DNA of 64,000 nucleotides from DAMCAP01 sp032059445 (GCA_032059445.1 DAMCAP010000002.1:62001-126000), one strand, 5' to 3'; shown: positions 40,449-50,131, counted from the stretch's first letter. Program-made: numbers and translations. Notes: a model not told the origin generated them from the letters alone.

Positions 40449-41480
40449 ATGTTAGACCCCCGCAAATCCACAGTGCTTGCAATGGCGATCGAGCGCTACA
40501 TCCAAAGCTCTGAGCCTGTGGGTTCCAAATATATCGCCCAAGAAATGGGCTCCATCTCTTCTGCTACCATCCGCAACGATATGGCAGCCCTCGAAGCCCT
40601 AGGGCTCTTAGAGCAACCCCATGCTTCAGCAGGTAGGATACCCACCCAGCAGGGTTATCGGGTATACCTCGACCAGCTTATGCAGCCTAAGCCCCTGAGC
40701 ATCGCCCAGAAGCGTGCCATCGACGCCCTTTTTAATGTGCGAAACGCAGACCCCGATCGCTTACTGAGCGATGCAACCAAAGCGATTTCGATGCTGACAG
40801 GGCTAGGCGGCTTCTCCACCACCATTATGAATCAGACGGTTACCGTCAAAAAGATCACCATTACTCCGGCCGATAGCCGCACCCTTATGATTGCCATGAT
40901 TGCCTCCAACGGAGTAATCAAAAACAAAGTCTGTCGTGTAGATTTCGACGTCAACGGAGCCATGGTTGAGGTCTTCGCCAAATTTGCCAACGCAAGGATG
41001 GCAGGCCACTCCCTCGACCAGATCAGCCAAAGCTACTTAAATGCAGTTTCGGTGGATCTTGGCAGCTATTCCATGGTCTTTAACCCCATTTTGGGGTGCA
41101 TCTATGAGCTGGCAAAAGAGATCAACGATGGGCAGTATTTCTTACAGGGCACGACACGGCTCTTAAAATTTACTGAGATCGACGGTCATGCCTATGAGCT
41201 GCTTGCATTTCTTGAGCGGCCCGGCGAGATCGCAAAGCTGGTGGGCGGAGGCGCCTCACACACCTGGGCGATCATCGGCCGAGAGAGCCAGACCCCTGAG
41301 CTGACCAAATGCTCAGTGCTGGTATCTCGCTATCAGATTGGTGACAGCGCTACTGGTCTGATCGGCGTGGTAGGCCCCACACGGGTCGATTACTCCACCA
41401 TCCTACCCCAGCTAGAGTATTTTGCAGGTACCCTTGGCAGGCTACTGACCGACACCTATACCGAGGAGCCTCTCGGTTAA
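40449..41480 (+). CDS. hrcA: heat-inducible transcriptional repressor HrcA
   Basis: HrcA represses CIRCE operons and is released on heat shock. The 343-residue protein has the N-terminal winged helix (YIQSSEPVGSKYIAQ, SISSATIRNDMAALEALGLLEQPHASAGRIPTQQGYRVY split over about residues 17-75) and the GAF-like core. C-terminal LIGVVGPTRVDYSTILPQLEYFA is the family signature (about 305-327). First gene of hrcA-grpE-dnaK-dnaJ behind a perfect CIRCE. Start ATG follows AAAGGAGC. Confidence 0.96.
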   Translation: MLDPRKSTVLAMAIERYIQSSEPVGSKYIAQEMGSISSATIRNDMAALEALGLLEQPHASAGRIPTQQGYRVYLDQLMQPKPLSIAQKRAIDALFNVRNADPDRLLSDATKAISMLTGLGGFSTTIMNQTVTVKKITITPADSRTLMIAMIASNGVIKNKVCRVDFDVNGAMVEVFAKFANARMAGHSLDQISQSYLNAVSVDLGSYSMVFNPILGCIYELAKEINDGQYFLQGTTRLLKFTEIDGHAYELLAFLERPGEIAKLVGGGASHTWAIIGRESQTPELTKCSVLVSRYQIGDSATGLIGVVGPTRVDYSTILPQLEYFAGTLGRLLTDTYTEEPLG

Positions 41481-41531
41481 CCATGACCACCTCTGCCTTG
41501 AGCAGCATTACGATAAAAGGAGAGCGCTCCA

Positions 41532-42083
41532 ATGAATAACACCCAAAACGAGCAAAACAATCAGGAAGAAATCCTAAATCAAGAGACCCCTACACAAGAA
41601 ACCCAACCCAATCCCCAAGAGGAAGTCGCAGCCGAGCCTCAGCTCAGCGAGCTAGAGCAGCTGCAAAATGACTACAACACCATCAACGACCGCTACCTGC
41701 GGATCGTAGCTGAGTACGACAACTTCCGCAAACGCTCCATCAAAGAAAAAGAAAGCATCTACCCCGATGCAGTCGCCACAACCGCAGCCGCTTTCATCCC
41801 TCTGCTTGATAACTTCGAGCGTGCGATCGCAGTAGATTGCAACGATGAGAACTATAAAAAGGGCATCGAGCTTACCTACAACAGCCTAATGGATATCTTT
41901 GCGAAGCTAAAGGTTGAAGCATTTGGAGCACAAGGCGACCTCTTTGACCCCAACCTCCACAACGCTGTGATGCACTGCGAGGATGAAACCATCGAAGTGA
42001 GCACCGTAGTGGAAGTATTCCAAAAAGGCTATAAAATCGGCGACCGTATCCTGCGCTATGCCATGGTCAAGGTAGCCAACTAG
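41532..42083 (+). CDS. grpE: nucleotide exchange factor GrpE
   Basis: GrpE speeds ADP release from DnaK. The 183-residue protein has a disordered Gln/Glu-rich N-terminus (residues 1-38), a coiled coil (LEQLQNDYNTINDRYLRIVA) and the GrpE signature YDNFRKRSIKEKE (about 61-73). The beta domain ends VVEVFQKGYKIGDRILRYAMVKV. It is between hrcA and dnaK in the operon, with an AAAGGAGAG site. Confidence 0.96.
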   Translation: MNNTQNEQNNQEEILNQETPTQETQPNPQEEVAAEPQLSELEQLQNDYNTINDRYLRIVAEYDNFRKRSIKEKESIYPDAVATTAAAFIPLLDNFERAIAVDCNDENYKKGIELTYNSLMDIFAKLKVEAFGAQGDLFDPNLHNAVMHCEDETIEVSTVVEVFQKGYKIGDRILRYAMVKVAN

Positions 42084-42171
42084 CCTTCATCGACATCACG
42101 TTTTTTACAAGCCCCCTCTGTAACCAGAGGCTTTCATAAATTTATTTTGAGTATATTAGGAGGACAATTTT

Positions 42172-43980
42172 ATGTCTAAGATTATTGGTATCGACTTAGG
42201 TACAACCAACTCTTGCGTAGCTGTTATGGAGGGCGGCGAGCCAGTTATCATCGCCAACGCCGAAGGCGCAAGAACCACTCCTTCTGTTGTAGCATTTAGC
42301 AAGACAGGTGAGAGAATGGTGGGTCAGGTGGCAAAGCGTCAGGCAATCACCAATCCCGACCGCACCATCAGCTCCATCAAGAGAGAGATGGGCAGAGATT
42401 ACAAGGTAAACATCGACAGCAAATCCTATACCCCTCAAGAGATCTCCGCAATGATCCTGCAGAAGCTCAAGGCTGATGCAGAAGCATATCTGGGTCACTC
42501 TGTAACCGAGGCCGTTATCACCGTACCCGCTTACTTTACCGACGCACAGCGTCAGGCAACCAAGGACGCAGGCAAGATCGCAGGTCTTGACGTTAAGCGT
42601 ATCATTAATGAGCCTACCGCAGCAGCTCTCGCCTATGGTATCGACAAGGAGCACGACCAGAAGATTATGGTCTACGACCTTGGCGGCGGTACCTTCGACG
42701 TATCCATCATCGAGATGGGCGACGGTGTACAAGAGGTACTTGCAACCGCAGGTAACAACCGTCTAGGCGGCGACGACTTCGATCAGAGATTGATCGACTA
42801 CATGGCAGCCGAGTTTAAGAAAGAAAACGGCATTGACCTAAAGTCTGACAAGATGGCAATGCAGCGCTTAAAGGAAGCCGCAGAAAAAGCTAAGGTCGAG
42901 CTCTCCGGCATGACCAGCGCCAACATCAACCTACCCTTTATCACCGCCGATGCTTCCGGCCCTAAGCACCTTGACCTAACCATCAGCAGAGCGAAGTTTA
43001 ATGAGCTGACCGCCGATCTGGTTGCAGCTACTATGGGCCCTGTAAAGCAGGCTCTCTCCGACTCCGGTCTTTCTGCTTCCCAGCTTGATAAGGTACTGCT
43101 GGTAGGCGGCTCCACCCGTATCCCTGCTGTGCAAGACGCTATCAAGAGCTTCACCGGCAAGGAGCCTTTTAAGGGCATCAACCCCGATGAGTGCGTAGCC
43201 GCAGGTGCTGCTATCCAAGGCGGTGTACTGACAGGCGACGTTAAGGGTCTTCTGCTGCTAGACGTATGCCCTCTGTCTCTGGGTATCGAAACCATGGGCG
43301 GTGTTTGCACCAAGATCATCGAAAGAAACACCACCATCCCCACCAAGAAGAGCCAGGTATTCTCCACCGCTGCCGATAACCAGACCTCTGTTGAGATCCA
43401 TGTATTGCAGGGTGAGCGTGAGATGGCTTCGGGCAACAAATCTCTGGGTATGTTCCGCCTTGACGGCATCCTGCCTGCTCCAAGAGGCATCCCTCAGATC
43501 GAAGTTTCCTTCGACATCGATGCCAACGGTATCGTCCATGTAACCGCTAAGGATAAGGGCACTGGCAAGGAGCAAAACATCACCATCACCTCCTCTACCA
43601 ACATGTCTAAGGATGACATCGAGCAGGCTGTAGCAGATGCTGAGAAGTTTGCCGAAGAGGATAAAAAGAACCGCGAAAATGCCGACACCCGCAACACTGC
43701 TGATCAGATGGTCTACCAGACTGAGAAGGCGATTGCAGACCTGGGCGACAAGCTCAGCGAGTCTGAGAAGAACGAAATCACTCCTAAGATCGAGGCTGTA
43801 AAAGAGGCTCTCAAGGGCACCGATTACGAAGCAATCAAAAATGCCAGCGAGGAGCTGCAAAAGAAGTTCTTCGAGCTCTCTGAAAAGCTCTACAAGCAGG
43901 CTCAGGAGCAGGGTCAGAGCGCAGAAGCACCAAATGCAGACCCAGACGTAGTTGACGCCGATTTTAAGGACGCTGAATAA
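42172..43980 (+). CDS. dnaK: molecular chaperone DnaK
   Basis: This 602-residue Hsp70 has the N-terminal ATPase phosphate loop IIGIDLGTTNSCVAVMEGG (residues 4-22), VPAYFTDAQRQATKDAG, IMVYDLGGGTFDVSI and VLLVGGSTRIPAVQ. These are followed by the linker (GLLLLDVCPLSLGIET) and the substrate-binding domain. The acidic C-terminal tail is short (ADPDVVDADFKDAE). The sequence lacks the 24-residue insertion of Gram-negative DnaK in the N-terminal lobe, fitting a Bacillota form. Confidence 0.98.
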   Translation: MSKIIGIDLGTTNSCVAVMEGGEPVIIANAEGARTTPSVVAFSKTGERMVGQVAKRQAITNPDRTISSIKREMGRDYKVNIDSKSYTPQEISAMILQKLKADAEAYLGHSVTEAVITVPAYFTDAQRQATKDAGKIAGLDVKRIINEPTAAALAYGIDKEHDQKIMVYDLGGGTFDVSIIEMGDGVQEVLATAGNNRLGGDDFDQRLIDYMAAEFKKENGIDLKSDKMAMQRLKEAAEKAKVELSGMTSANINLPFITADASGPKHLDLTISRAKFNELTADLVAATMGPVKQALSDSGLSASQLDKVLLVGGSTRIPAVQDAIKSFTGKEPFKGINPDECVAAGAAIQGGVLTGDVKGLLLLDVCPLSLGIETMGGVCTKIIERNTTIPTKKSQVFSTAADNQTSVEIHVLQGEREMASGNKSLGMFRLDGILPAPRGIPQIEVSFDIDANGIVHVTAKDKGTGKEQNITITSSTNMSKDDIEQAVADAEKFAEEDKKNRENADTRNTADQMVYQTEKAIADLGDKLSESEKNEITPKIEAVKEALKGTDYEAIKNASEELQKKFFELSEKLYKQAQEQGQSAEAPNADPDVVDADFKDAE

Positions 43981-44032
43981 TATAAAACTGAATCCATCGC
44001 TTCTTTGCAGCCAAACTGTGACGTAAGCTATC

Positions 44033-44066
44033 GCAATAGACGCAGGGAAAGCTCTGCGTCTATTGC
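44033..44066. other. perfect 13-bp hairpin between dnaK and dnaJ
   Basis: GCAATAGACGCAG pairs perfectly with CTGCGTCTATTGC around an 8-nt loop. It has no T-tract, so it is not a classic terminator. It may be a processing or stability element separating dnaK and dnaJ expression. The remainder of 43981-44279 shows no gene. Confidence 0.7.
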
Positions 44067-44279
44067 GGGTGATAGCACTAAAATCACCTTAAATCGTATA
44101 AAATATATAGATATTACAACCGGTATACGAAACATATCCTTTACAAAAGCTTCATATCTTGATATGATCCCTTAAGAAAGATATCACCACCGCTTTACTC
44201 TTTTGAGCAGAGCTTCTATACATTCAATGCCACCCGCTCCATTTAAGCGTAAGATTTTGGCAGGAAAAGAGGAATACCA

Positions 44280-45446
44280 ATGGCAGATAAACGAGATTAT
44301 TACGAGGTGCTTGGAGTGGGTAAGTCCGCTTCAGAGGATGAGCTCAAAAAAGCCTACCGCAAGGTCGCCAAGAAGTACCACCCCGATCTAAATCCCGGCG
44401 ATAAAGAGGCGGAGCTTAAGTTTAAAGAGGTCAACGAAGCCTATGAAGTCCTCTCCAACCCCGATAAACGTGCCAAATACGACCAGTTTGGTCACGCAGG
44501 CGTAGATCCCAACTTTGGTGCAGGGGGCTACGGCGGCGGTTTTGGCTTCGAAGATTTTGATCTGGGCGACATCTTTGGCAGCTTCTTTGGCGGCGGTTTT
44601 GGCGGCACAGGCAGAGCCCGCAACCCCAACGGCCCTATTCGAGGCAACGACGTACGCATCAATCTAACCCTTACCTTCGCCGAGGCAGCACTAGGCTGTA
44701 CCAAGGAGATTAATATCTCCCGCTTAGAGTCCTGCTCTACCTGTAGTGGCTCGGGAGCAGCCAGCGGCACTACCGCCGAGACTTGCCCCGACTGCGGCGG
44801 CACAGGTCAGGTTACCTTTAAGCAAGCCACACCTTTTGGCTATATGCAGAGCTCCAAGCCTTGCTCCCGTTGCGGCGGCAAGGGTAAGACCATCAAATCC
44901 CCCTGCCCTGACTGCTCAGGTCAAGGTCGCACCCGCAAGCAAAAGAAGGTGGAGGTCAACGTGCCCGTGGGCATCGACGACGGCCAGACCTTCCAGCTTC
45001 GGGGTCAGGGCGACCACGGTATCAACGGTGGCCCCGCAGGCGATTGTAATGTAACGGTATCCATCACCCCCGACCAGCTCTTTGAGCGCGACGGCTACGA
45101 TGTGTGGTGCAACATCCCACTGACCTATGCACAGGTGGTGCTGGGAGCAGAGATTACTGTCCCCACCATCGAGGGCAAGGTCAAGTATAACGTGCCCGAA
45201 GGTACTCAACCCGGCACTGTATTTCGTCTACGCAGTCGAGGCATCCAGTTTGTCAATGGCAGGGGCAAGGGCGATCAATATGTAAGGGTTGTGCTCGAAG
45301 TTCCTCGCAACCTCAATGCCCGCCAAAAAGACTCCCTCAAGGAGTTTGATAAATCCCTCTCCGATAAAAACTACGACAAAAAGAAATCCTTTGCCGACCG
45401 CTTTAAAGCCTTCATGCAGGAGAATTTCAAAGGCGATGCAGAATAA
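44280..45446 (+). CDS. dnaJ: molecular chaperone DnaJ
   Basis: This 388-residue type I Hsp40 has the J-domain with HPDLNPGDKEA (HPD at about residues 35-37), a long Gly/Phe-rich segment (about 70-105), four CxxCxGxG-type zinc repeats (CSTCSGSGA, CPDCGGTG, CSRCGGKG and CPDCSGQG, about 150-220), and the C-terminal client domains (FERDGYDVWCNIPLTYAQVVLGA). It is fourth gene of the operon, with a GAGGAA site. The end is only 27 nt from fosX. Confidence 0.97.
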   Translation: MADKRDYYEVLGVGKSASEDELKKAYRKVAKKYHPDLNPGDKEAELKFKEVNEAYEVLSNPDKRAKYDQFGHAGVDPNFGAGGYGGGFGFEDFDLGDIFGSFFGGGFGGTGRARNPNGPIRGNDVRINLTLTFAEAALGCTKEINISRLESCSTCSGSGAASGTTAETCPDCGGTGQVTFKQATPFGYMQSSKPCSRCGGKGKTIKSPCPDCSGQGRTRKQKKVEVNVPVGIDDGQTFQLRGQGDHGINGGPAGDCNVTVSITPDQLFERDGYDVWCNIPLTYAQVVLGAEITVPTIEGKVKYNVPEGTQPGTVFRLRSRGIQFVNGRGKGDQYVRVVLEVPRNLNARQKDSLKEFDKSLSDKNYDKKKSFADRFKAFMQENFKGDAE

Positions 45447-45473
45447 CGCAAGGTGACCTCGCTGGAGGGCTAC

Positions 45474-45875
45474 ATGATTAGAGGAATTAGCCACATCACG
45501 CTAATCGTAGGAGATGTAGATAAAACAGCAGCCCTCCTTCAAGCTATTTTTGATGCAAAAGTTGTCTACTCCAGTGAAGACAAACAGTTTTCTCTTTCAA
45601 GAGAGGTGATTTTCCTTATCAATGATATCTGCCTATGCATTATGGAGGGGGAGGCACAGGTTGCGCGTAGCTACAGCCATATCGCCTTCCAGATATCCGA
45701 TGCCGACTATGCGTTCTACCGTTCAAAAGTAATCGCTTCAGGCGTGGAGCTGCGACCTGAGCGCTCTCGCGTTGAGGGCGAAGGGCGTTCCATCTATTTT
45801 TATGATTTTGATAACCACCTCTTTGAGCTTCACACCGGCACACTCGCCGAGCGCCTAGAGAGATATGCAAAATGA
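45474..45875 (+). CDS. fosX: fosfomycin resistance hydrolase FosX family
   Basis: FosX is a Mn2+-dependent VOC enzyme that opens the fosfomycin epoxide with water. The 133-residue protein matches closely along its length: MIRGISHITLIVGDVDKTAA at the start, YSSEDKQFSLSREVIFLI, ICLCIMEGEAQVARSYSHIAFQ and the C-terminal GRSIYFYDFDNHLFELHTGTL. Metal ligands His7 in SHITL, His in YSHIAF and Glu in LFELH are all present. Start ATG 45474-45476 follows GGAGGG; a 7-codon longer frame lacks it. It lies 27 nt after dnaJ and ends at a terminator, so it probably rides on the heat-shock transcript. Confidence 0.88.
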   Translation: MIRGISHITLIVGDVDKTAALLQAIFDAKVVYSSEDKQFSLSREVIFLINDICLCIMEGEAQVARSYSHIAFQISDADYAFYRSKVIASGVELRPERSRVEGEGRSIYFYDFDNHLFELHTGTLAERLERYAK

Positions 45876-45915
45876 CTATTTCTTTTATTCGATAAATTCA
45901 TCTTCCATTTCACGA

Positions 45916-45948
45916 CACCCGCCGGTTTTACCGGCGGGTGTTTTCTTT
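45916..45948 (+). terminator. intrinsic terminator after fosX
   Basis: CACCCGCCGG pairs perfectly with CCGGCGGGTG around TTTTA, then TTTTCTTT. No terminator is seen between dnaJ and fosX. Confidence 0.95.
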
Positions 45949-46072
45949 GCTTTAGAAGCCCTAATTCCTTTAAGTGTCCCCATTTGCCTCTATACCTCCC
46001 AGTACATAACACATTTGTCCTAATCCCCGCTCCTTCACGTCACGGATCAATTTCTTACTGCAATACCAACAC

Positions 46073-46118
46073 AAAAAGGCCCCCGATCGCAGATCATCCT
46101 GCAAGCGGGGGCTTTTAT
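46073..46118 (-). terminator. intrinsic terminator of aspS
   Basis: On the minus strand AAAGCCCCCGC pairs with GGGGGCCTTT (small internal offset), then TTTTTGTG, just after the aspS stop. Confidence 0.85.
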
Positions 46119-46130
46119 ATCGCAATGCTC

Positions 46131-47903
46131 TTATTGCTTCTTACTAATAGCGATGCTCAGCTCTACCAAGCTTTTATCCTCTACCTCAGAGGGGCAGTTG
46201 GTCATCAGCTCGCTGGCGTTTTGCACCTTGGGGAATGCAATAACATCTCGGATGCTTTCTTTCTCTAGCAGCAGCATCACCAAGCGGTCAAGGCCATAAG
46301 CCATACCACCATGAGGAGGTACACCATACTTAAAGGCATCCAGCAGGAAGCCGAAACGCTCATAGCTCTCCTCAGGGCTCATGCCCAGTGCTTCAAACAT
46401 CTTGCTCTGGATGGCAGGATCGCTGATTCTGATCGAGCCACCACCAAGCTCAGTACCGTTGAGCACCAAGTCATAGGCACGTGCTCGTACCTTAGCACGG
46501 TCAGTGTCCATCAGATGCATATCCTCCATATTGGGAGAGGTAAAGGGGTGATGCTTGGCGTAGTACCTGCCCTCCTCAGCGTCATATTCAAAGAGAGGGA
46601 AGTCGGTTACCCACAGCAGGTCAAAGGTATCCTTTTGGATCAAGCCAACACGCTTTGCACAAGCAAGGCGCACCTGACCTAAAGCATCCGATACCAAGTC
46701 GTCATTGCCGTCGGCCACTACCAGCAGCACGTCGCCTACCTCCGCACCCATACGAGCATGGATTGCAGCAATTTCTTCCTCAGTGAGGAACTTCTCAAAG
46801 CTGGAGCTTGCGCCCTCTGCGCTTAGTCGGGTAAAGGCAAGGCCCTTTGCCTTATAAAGCTTCGCTACCTCGGTGAGCTTGTCGATCTCCTTACGGGTAA
46901 GAGTCGCCGCACCGCCCTTTACATTGATGGCACGCACACTGCCGCCAGCTGAGAGCGCTCCTGCAAATACAGCAAAGCCGGTATCTTTGAGTAGATCATC
47001 TAAGCGCACCAGTTCCAGACCGAATCTTGTGTCAGGCTTATCAGAACCGTAGCGTTCCATTGCCTCTGCATAGGTGATGCGAGGTAGAGGTAGCTTTAGC
47101 TCACGGCCCAGCACCTTTTGGAAGATCTCCTGCATCAGCCCTTCATTGATGGTCTGTACATCGATCTCATCTACAAAAGACATCTCTAGGTCGATCTGCG
47201 TAAATTCGGGCTGGCGATCAGCTCTTAGGTCCTCATCTCTAAAGCATCGGGCGATCTGTAGGTAACGATCAAAGCCTGCCAGCATACTCAGCTGCTTATA
47301 GAGCTGGGGAGACTGGGGCAGCGCATAAAACTTACCGGGATGCACCCTTGATGGCACCAGATAATCTCTCGCACCCTCGGGGGTGGATTTGATCAATATC
47401 GGAGTTTCGATCTCTACAAAATTGTGGCGATCAAAGTAATCTCTTACGATCTTTACAATGCGATGGCGAGCGATGATCGCTTCTTGCATCTCACTTCTAC
47501 GCAGATCAAGATAACGATAGCGCAGCCTAAGCTCCTCACTCACATTGACTCTGTCGCTTAGCTCAAAGGGTGGTGTCTGGCTCTTGGCAAATACATGTAG
47601 CTCGCTTACTGCCAGCTCATATTCTCCTGTAGGGATATTGGGGTTAACCGAGCTTCTCCTGCGTAGCACACCCTTAGCGCCCAACACAAATTCGGTTCTG
47701 ACACCAAATGCGGTATCAAATACCCCACGGTCGGTGGCATCGTCAAATGCCAGCTGCAAGATCCCACTACGATCCCTCAGATCTATAAAAATCAGATTGC
47801 CTAGATCTCGCTGGCGAGCAGCCCAGCCACAAACCGTGATCTCCTGCCCCAGCATTTCGGCATTTACTTCACCACAATACGCCGTACGCTTTAGATTTCC
47901 CAT
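46131..47903 (-). CDS. aspS: aspartyl-tRNA synthetase
   Basis: This 590-residue class IIb synthetase has an N-terminal OB-fold anticodon domain (ITVCGWAARQRDLGNLIFIDLRD, about residues 22-44), motif 2 region FRDEDLRADRQPEFTQIDLEMSFVD (about 215-239), a bacterial GAD insertion, and motif 3 GMAYGLDRLVMLL (about 545-557). The GAD insertion marks the bacterial form; whether it also charges tRNA-Asn is not visible here. It follows hisS on the same strand, a common pairing in Bacillota. Confidence 0.97.
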   Translation of the reverse strand: MGNLKRTAYCGEVNAEMLGQEITVCGWAARQRDLGNLIFIDLRDRSGILQLAFDDATDRGVFDTAFGVRTEFVLGAKGVLRRRSSVNPNIPTGEYELAVSELHVFAKSQTPPFELSDRVNVSEELRLRYRYLDLRRSEMQEAIIARHRIVKIVRDYFDRHNFVEIETPILIKSTPEGARDYLVPSRVHPGKFYALPQSPQLYKQLSMLAGFDRYLQIARCFRDEDLRADRQPEFTQIDLEMSFVDEIDVQTINEGLMQEIFQKVLGRELKLPLPRITYAEAMERYGSDKPDTRFGLELVRLDDLLKDTGFAVFAGALSAGGSVRAINVKGGAATLTRKEIDKLTEVAKLYKAKGLAFTRLSAEGASSSFEKFLTEEEIAAIHARMGAEVGDVLLVVADGNDDLVSDALGQVRLACAKRVGLIQKDTFDLLWVTDFPLFEYDAEEGRYYAKHHPFTSPNMEDMHLMDTDRAKVRARAYDLVLNGTELGGGSIRISDPAIQSKMFEALGMSPEESYERFGFLLDAFKYGVPPHGGMAYGLDRLVMLLLEKESIRDVIAFPKVQNASELMTNCPSEVEDKSLVELSIAISKKQ

Positions 47904-48025
47904 CGTTTCATCTCCTGTTATGTTTAAGATCTATCATCTCGATATTCGTCTAGCCAAAACTACGCATTCAAAAGTCTGTTATGCTTTATATTTTGGTAAA
48001 TCCCTGTCAGTTAGCGCTGTATGCC

Positions 48026-49330
48026 TTATGCCCTTGACTCCAGATCAACCAAGCTCTCGGTAATGGCGATCATCGAGAAGTTGCCAGCAAAATCCTCATC
48101 CAGCCTGATATCAATGATCGTACCGTCCGACATCTTCTTGAGCTTTGCCACTCCTGCCGCCAGCTCGTCGTCGCCTAGTACCATAGTAAATACCGCACCC
48201 AGCTTGTTGGCATAGCGCATCTGCGCCTTGAGGCTACGACCTACGGTATCGTGATCACAGATGATGCCATCACGGCGCAGCTCATACACCAAGCGGGTGG
48301 CCTTGACTGAGGCAGCCTCACTCATTGGGGCAATATACAGCTGGCAAGGCTCCACCTCGGGGAAGGGGCAACCGTTGTCTTCCATGGTCATGATCAGTCG
48401 CTCTAGGCCCATGGCAAATCCCACACCCGGAGCCGAGGCACCCCCCAGCATTTCAAAGAGCCCATCATAACGCCCGCCGCCGCAGAGAGTTAGATCGCCG
48501 TCTTTGGTATGGGTGATAAACTCAAATACCGTCTTGGTATAGTAATCAAGCCCTCTTACGATGTTGGGATCAAGCTGATACTTCACCCCTGCGCCGTCGA
48601 GCCTAGCCTTTACTCCATCGAAGTGGGTGCTGCACGCTTCACAAAGACTACCAACCATGCGAGGAGCATCCTTGGCTATAGCGTGACAGGTAGGGTTTTT
48701 ACAGTCGATTATCCGCATAGGGTTTTTATCCAGTCGGTCAAGGCAGGTCTCGCAGAGATTATCCTTATTATCGGTGAAATATGCCTTTAGTCGCTCTTGA
48801 TACTGAGGGCGGCATACAGGGCAACCGATAGAGTTGATCATCAGCTGATAATCTGTGACCTCCAACTGCTCTAAAATGCTGTCGGCCAGCATAATGACCT
48901 CTACATCGGCAGTAGGGGAGTCAGAGCCAAAGAGCTCCACTCCAAACTGATTAAACTCCCTGTATCTGCCACGCTGAGGGCGCTCTGCTCGATAGCAACG
49001 GGTTACATAGCTAAGCTTCTGGGGTAGAGCACCACTCAAGAGATTGTGCTCGATGGCGGCGCGTACAATTCCTGCCGTACCCTCGGGCTTCAGCGAAATC
49101 TGTCGCTCCCCACGATCGGTAAAGGTATACATCTCCTTTTGTACTACGTCGGTGGTATCTCCCACTGAGCGGACGAACAACTCGGTATACTCAATATTGG
49201 GGGTACGTACCTCCCCAAACCCATACATCTTAGCCACATCAAGGGCGGTGCGCTCGACATACTGCCACTTATGGGTAGCTTCAGGGAGTAGATCCTGTGT
49301 CCCTTGCAGCGAATTTATCTTATTAGCCAT
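48026..49330 (-). CDS. hisS: histidyl-tRNA synthetase
   Basis: This 434-residue class IIa enzyme has motif 1 near the N-terminus, RCYRAERPQRGRYREFNQFGVE as motif 2 (about residues 108-129), histidine signature LDYYTKTVFEF, and GGGRYDGLFEMLGG. GVGFAMGLERLIM (motif 3, about 305-317) and a C-terminal anticodon domain follow. CPVCRPQYQERL, CETCLDRLDKNPMRIIDCKNP form the zinc-binding insertion often seen in Clostridia. Upstream of aspS with a 122-nt gap, likely one operon. Confidence 0.97.
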   Translation of the reverse strand: MANKINSLQGTQDLLPEATHKWQYVERTALDVAKMYGFGEVRTPNIEYTELFVRSVGDTTDVVQKEMYTFTDRGERQISLKPEGTAGIVRAAIEHNLLSGALPQKLSYVTRCYRAERPQRGRYREFNQFGVELFGSDSPTADVEVIMLADSILEQLEVTDYQLMINSIGCPVCRPQYQERLKAYFTDNKDNLCETCLDRLDKNPMRIIDCKNPTCHAIAKDAPRMVGSLCEACSTHFDGVKARLDGAGVKYQLDPNIVRGLDYYTKTVFEFITHTKDGDLTLCGGGRYDGLFEMLGGASAPGVGFAMGLERLIMTMEDNGCPFPEVEPCQLYIAPMSEAASVKATRLVYELRRDGIICDHDTVGRSLKAQMRYANKLGAVFTMVLGDDELAAGVAKLKKMSDGTIIDIRLDEDFAGNFSMIAITESLVDLESRA

Positions 49331-49661
49331 GGCTTCTCCATTTCCGCCCTTAGGGGCTTTGTTTATTTTGGGGCAGCAAGGCCTATCCTTACTGCGACCA
49401 ATTCATCCCTTAATTTTATCATACCAAAGCAGCAAGAGCAATTACTTTTTCACGATATTCTTATAGCTTGCCCACTTTAGAAGCCGCTTAATATTAACGG
49501 CAGCCCTCTCTAAGAAACTCTAATCAGGGCAATGTCTGCGATCGTCAACCTGTATAAAGTAGGATGATTTACACCCCCTCGCGATCCGATAAAACATGCG
49601 GCATCAGCGTTTGTAAGCACTTTACAAATCGGCGGTTACTCCCAGAGGATTCTGACCAATA
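49331..49661. other. upstream region of hisS, one hairpin, no gene
   Basis: About 330 nt between hisS and the mgsA terminator. On the minus strand a perfect TTTGTAA/TTACAAA hairpin lies near 49617. TATGAT, a possible -10, is near 49420. No T-box element was seen, and no coding frame is supported. Confidence 0.35.
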
Positions 49662-49697
49662 CAAAAAACGGCAGCCACAGTCGTGGTTGCCGTTTTG
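49662..49697 (-). terminator. intrinsic terminator of mgsA
   Basis: ACGGCAACCAC pairs with GTGGCTGCCGT around GACT, then TTTTTTG on the minus strand. Confidence 0.9.
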
Positions 49698-49726
49698 ACA
49701 GCAGTTATAGTAAAGCGCACTAATTG

Positions 49727-50131
49727 CTAGCGCTTAGGATTCACGATATTTCTCCAATCAAGGTCACCCTTCTCAAGGGCGTGGATCAGTGCCTCGGCGG
49801 TGGCAATGTTGGTAGCCATCGGGATAGAGTGCACGTCACACAGACGGATCAGATTGGCTTCGTCGGGCTCGCCGGGTTTCATGGTAATGGGGTCACGCAG
49901 GAAGATCAGAAGATCTATCTCATTGCAGGCGATACGCGCAGCAATCTGCTGGTCGCCTCCCTGCTCACCCGAAAGAAAGCGAAACACCTTAAGGCCGGTA
50001 GCTTCAGCTACCACCTTGCCTGTAGTCCCTGTTGCACAGATATTGTGCTGACTTAATATCCCACTATATGCAATGCAAAACTGGACCATCAGTTCTTTTT
50101 TTGAGTTGTGCGCGATTAAAGCGATATTCAC
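49727..50131 (-). CDS. mgsA: methylglyoxal synthase
   Basis: MgsA turns dihydroxyacetone phosphate into methylglyoxal and phosphate, relieving phosphate shortage in the lower glycolytic path. The 134-residue protein has ALIAHNSKKELMVQF at the start, CATGTTGKVV (phosphate loop), GEQGGDQQIAARI (about residues 55-67), LIFLRDPITMKPGEPD with catalytic Asp, and PMATNIATAEALI near the end. Start is a GTG (50129-50131) behind AGGAGGAC. Monocistronic. Confidence 0.95.
   Translation of the reverse strand: MNIALIAHNSKKELMVQFCIAYSGILSQHNICATGTTGKVVAEATGLKVFRFLSGEQGGDQQIAARIACNEIDLLIFLRDPITMKPGEPDEANLIRLCDVHSIPMATNIATAEALIHALEKGDLDWRNIVNPKR

Noticed and set aside
42196..43860. Long open frames antisense to dnaK
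   Set aside because: They mirror the codon usage of a highly expressed gene, have no ribosome-binding sites and no recognisable domains.
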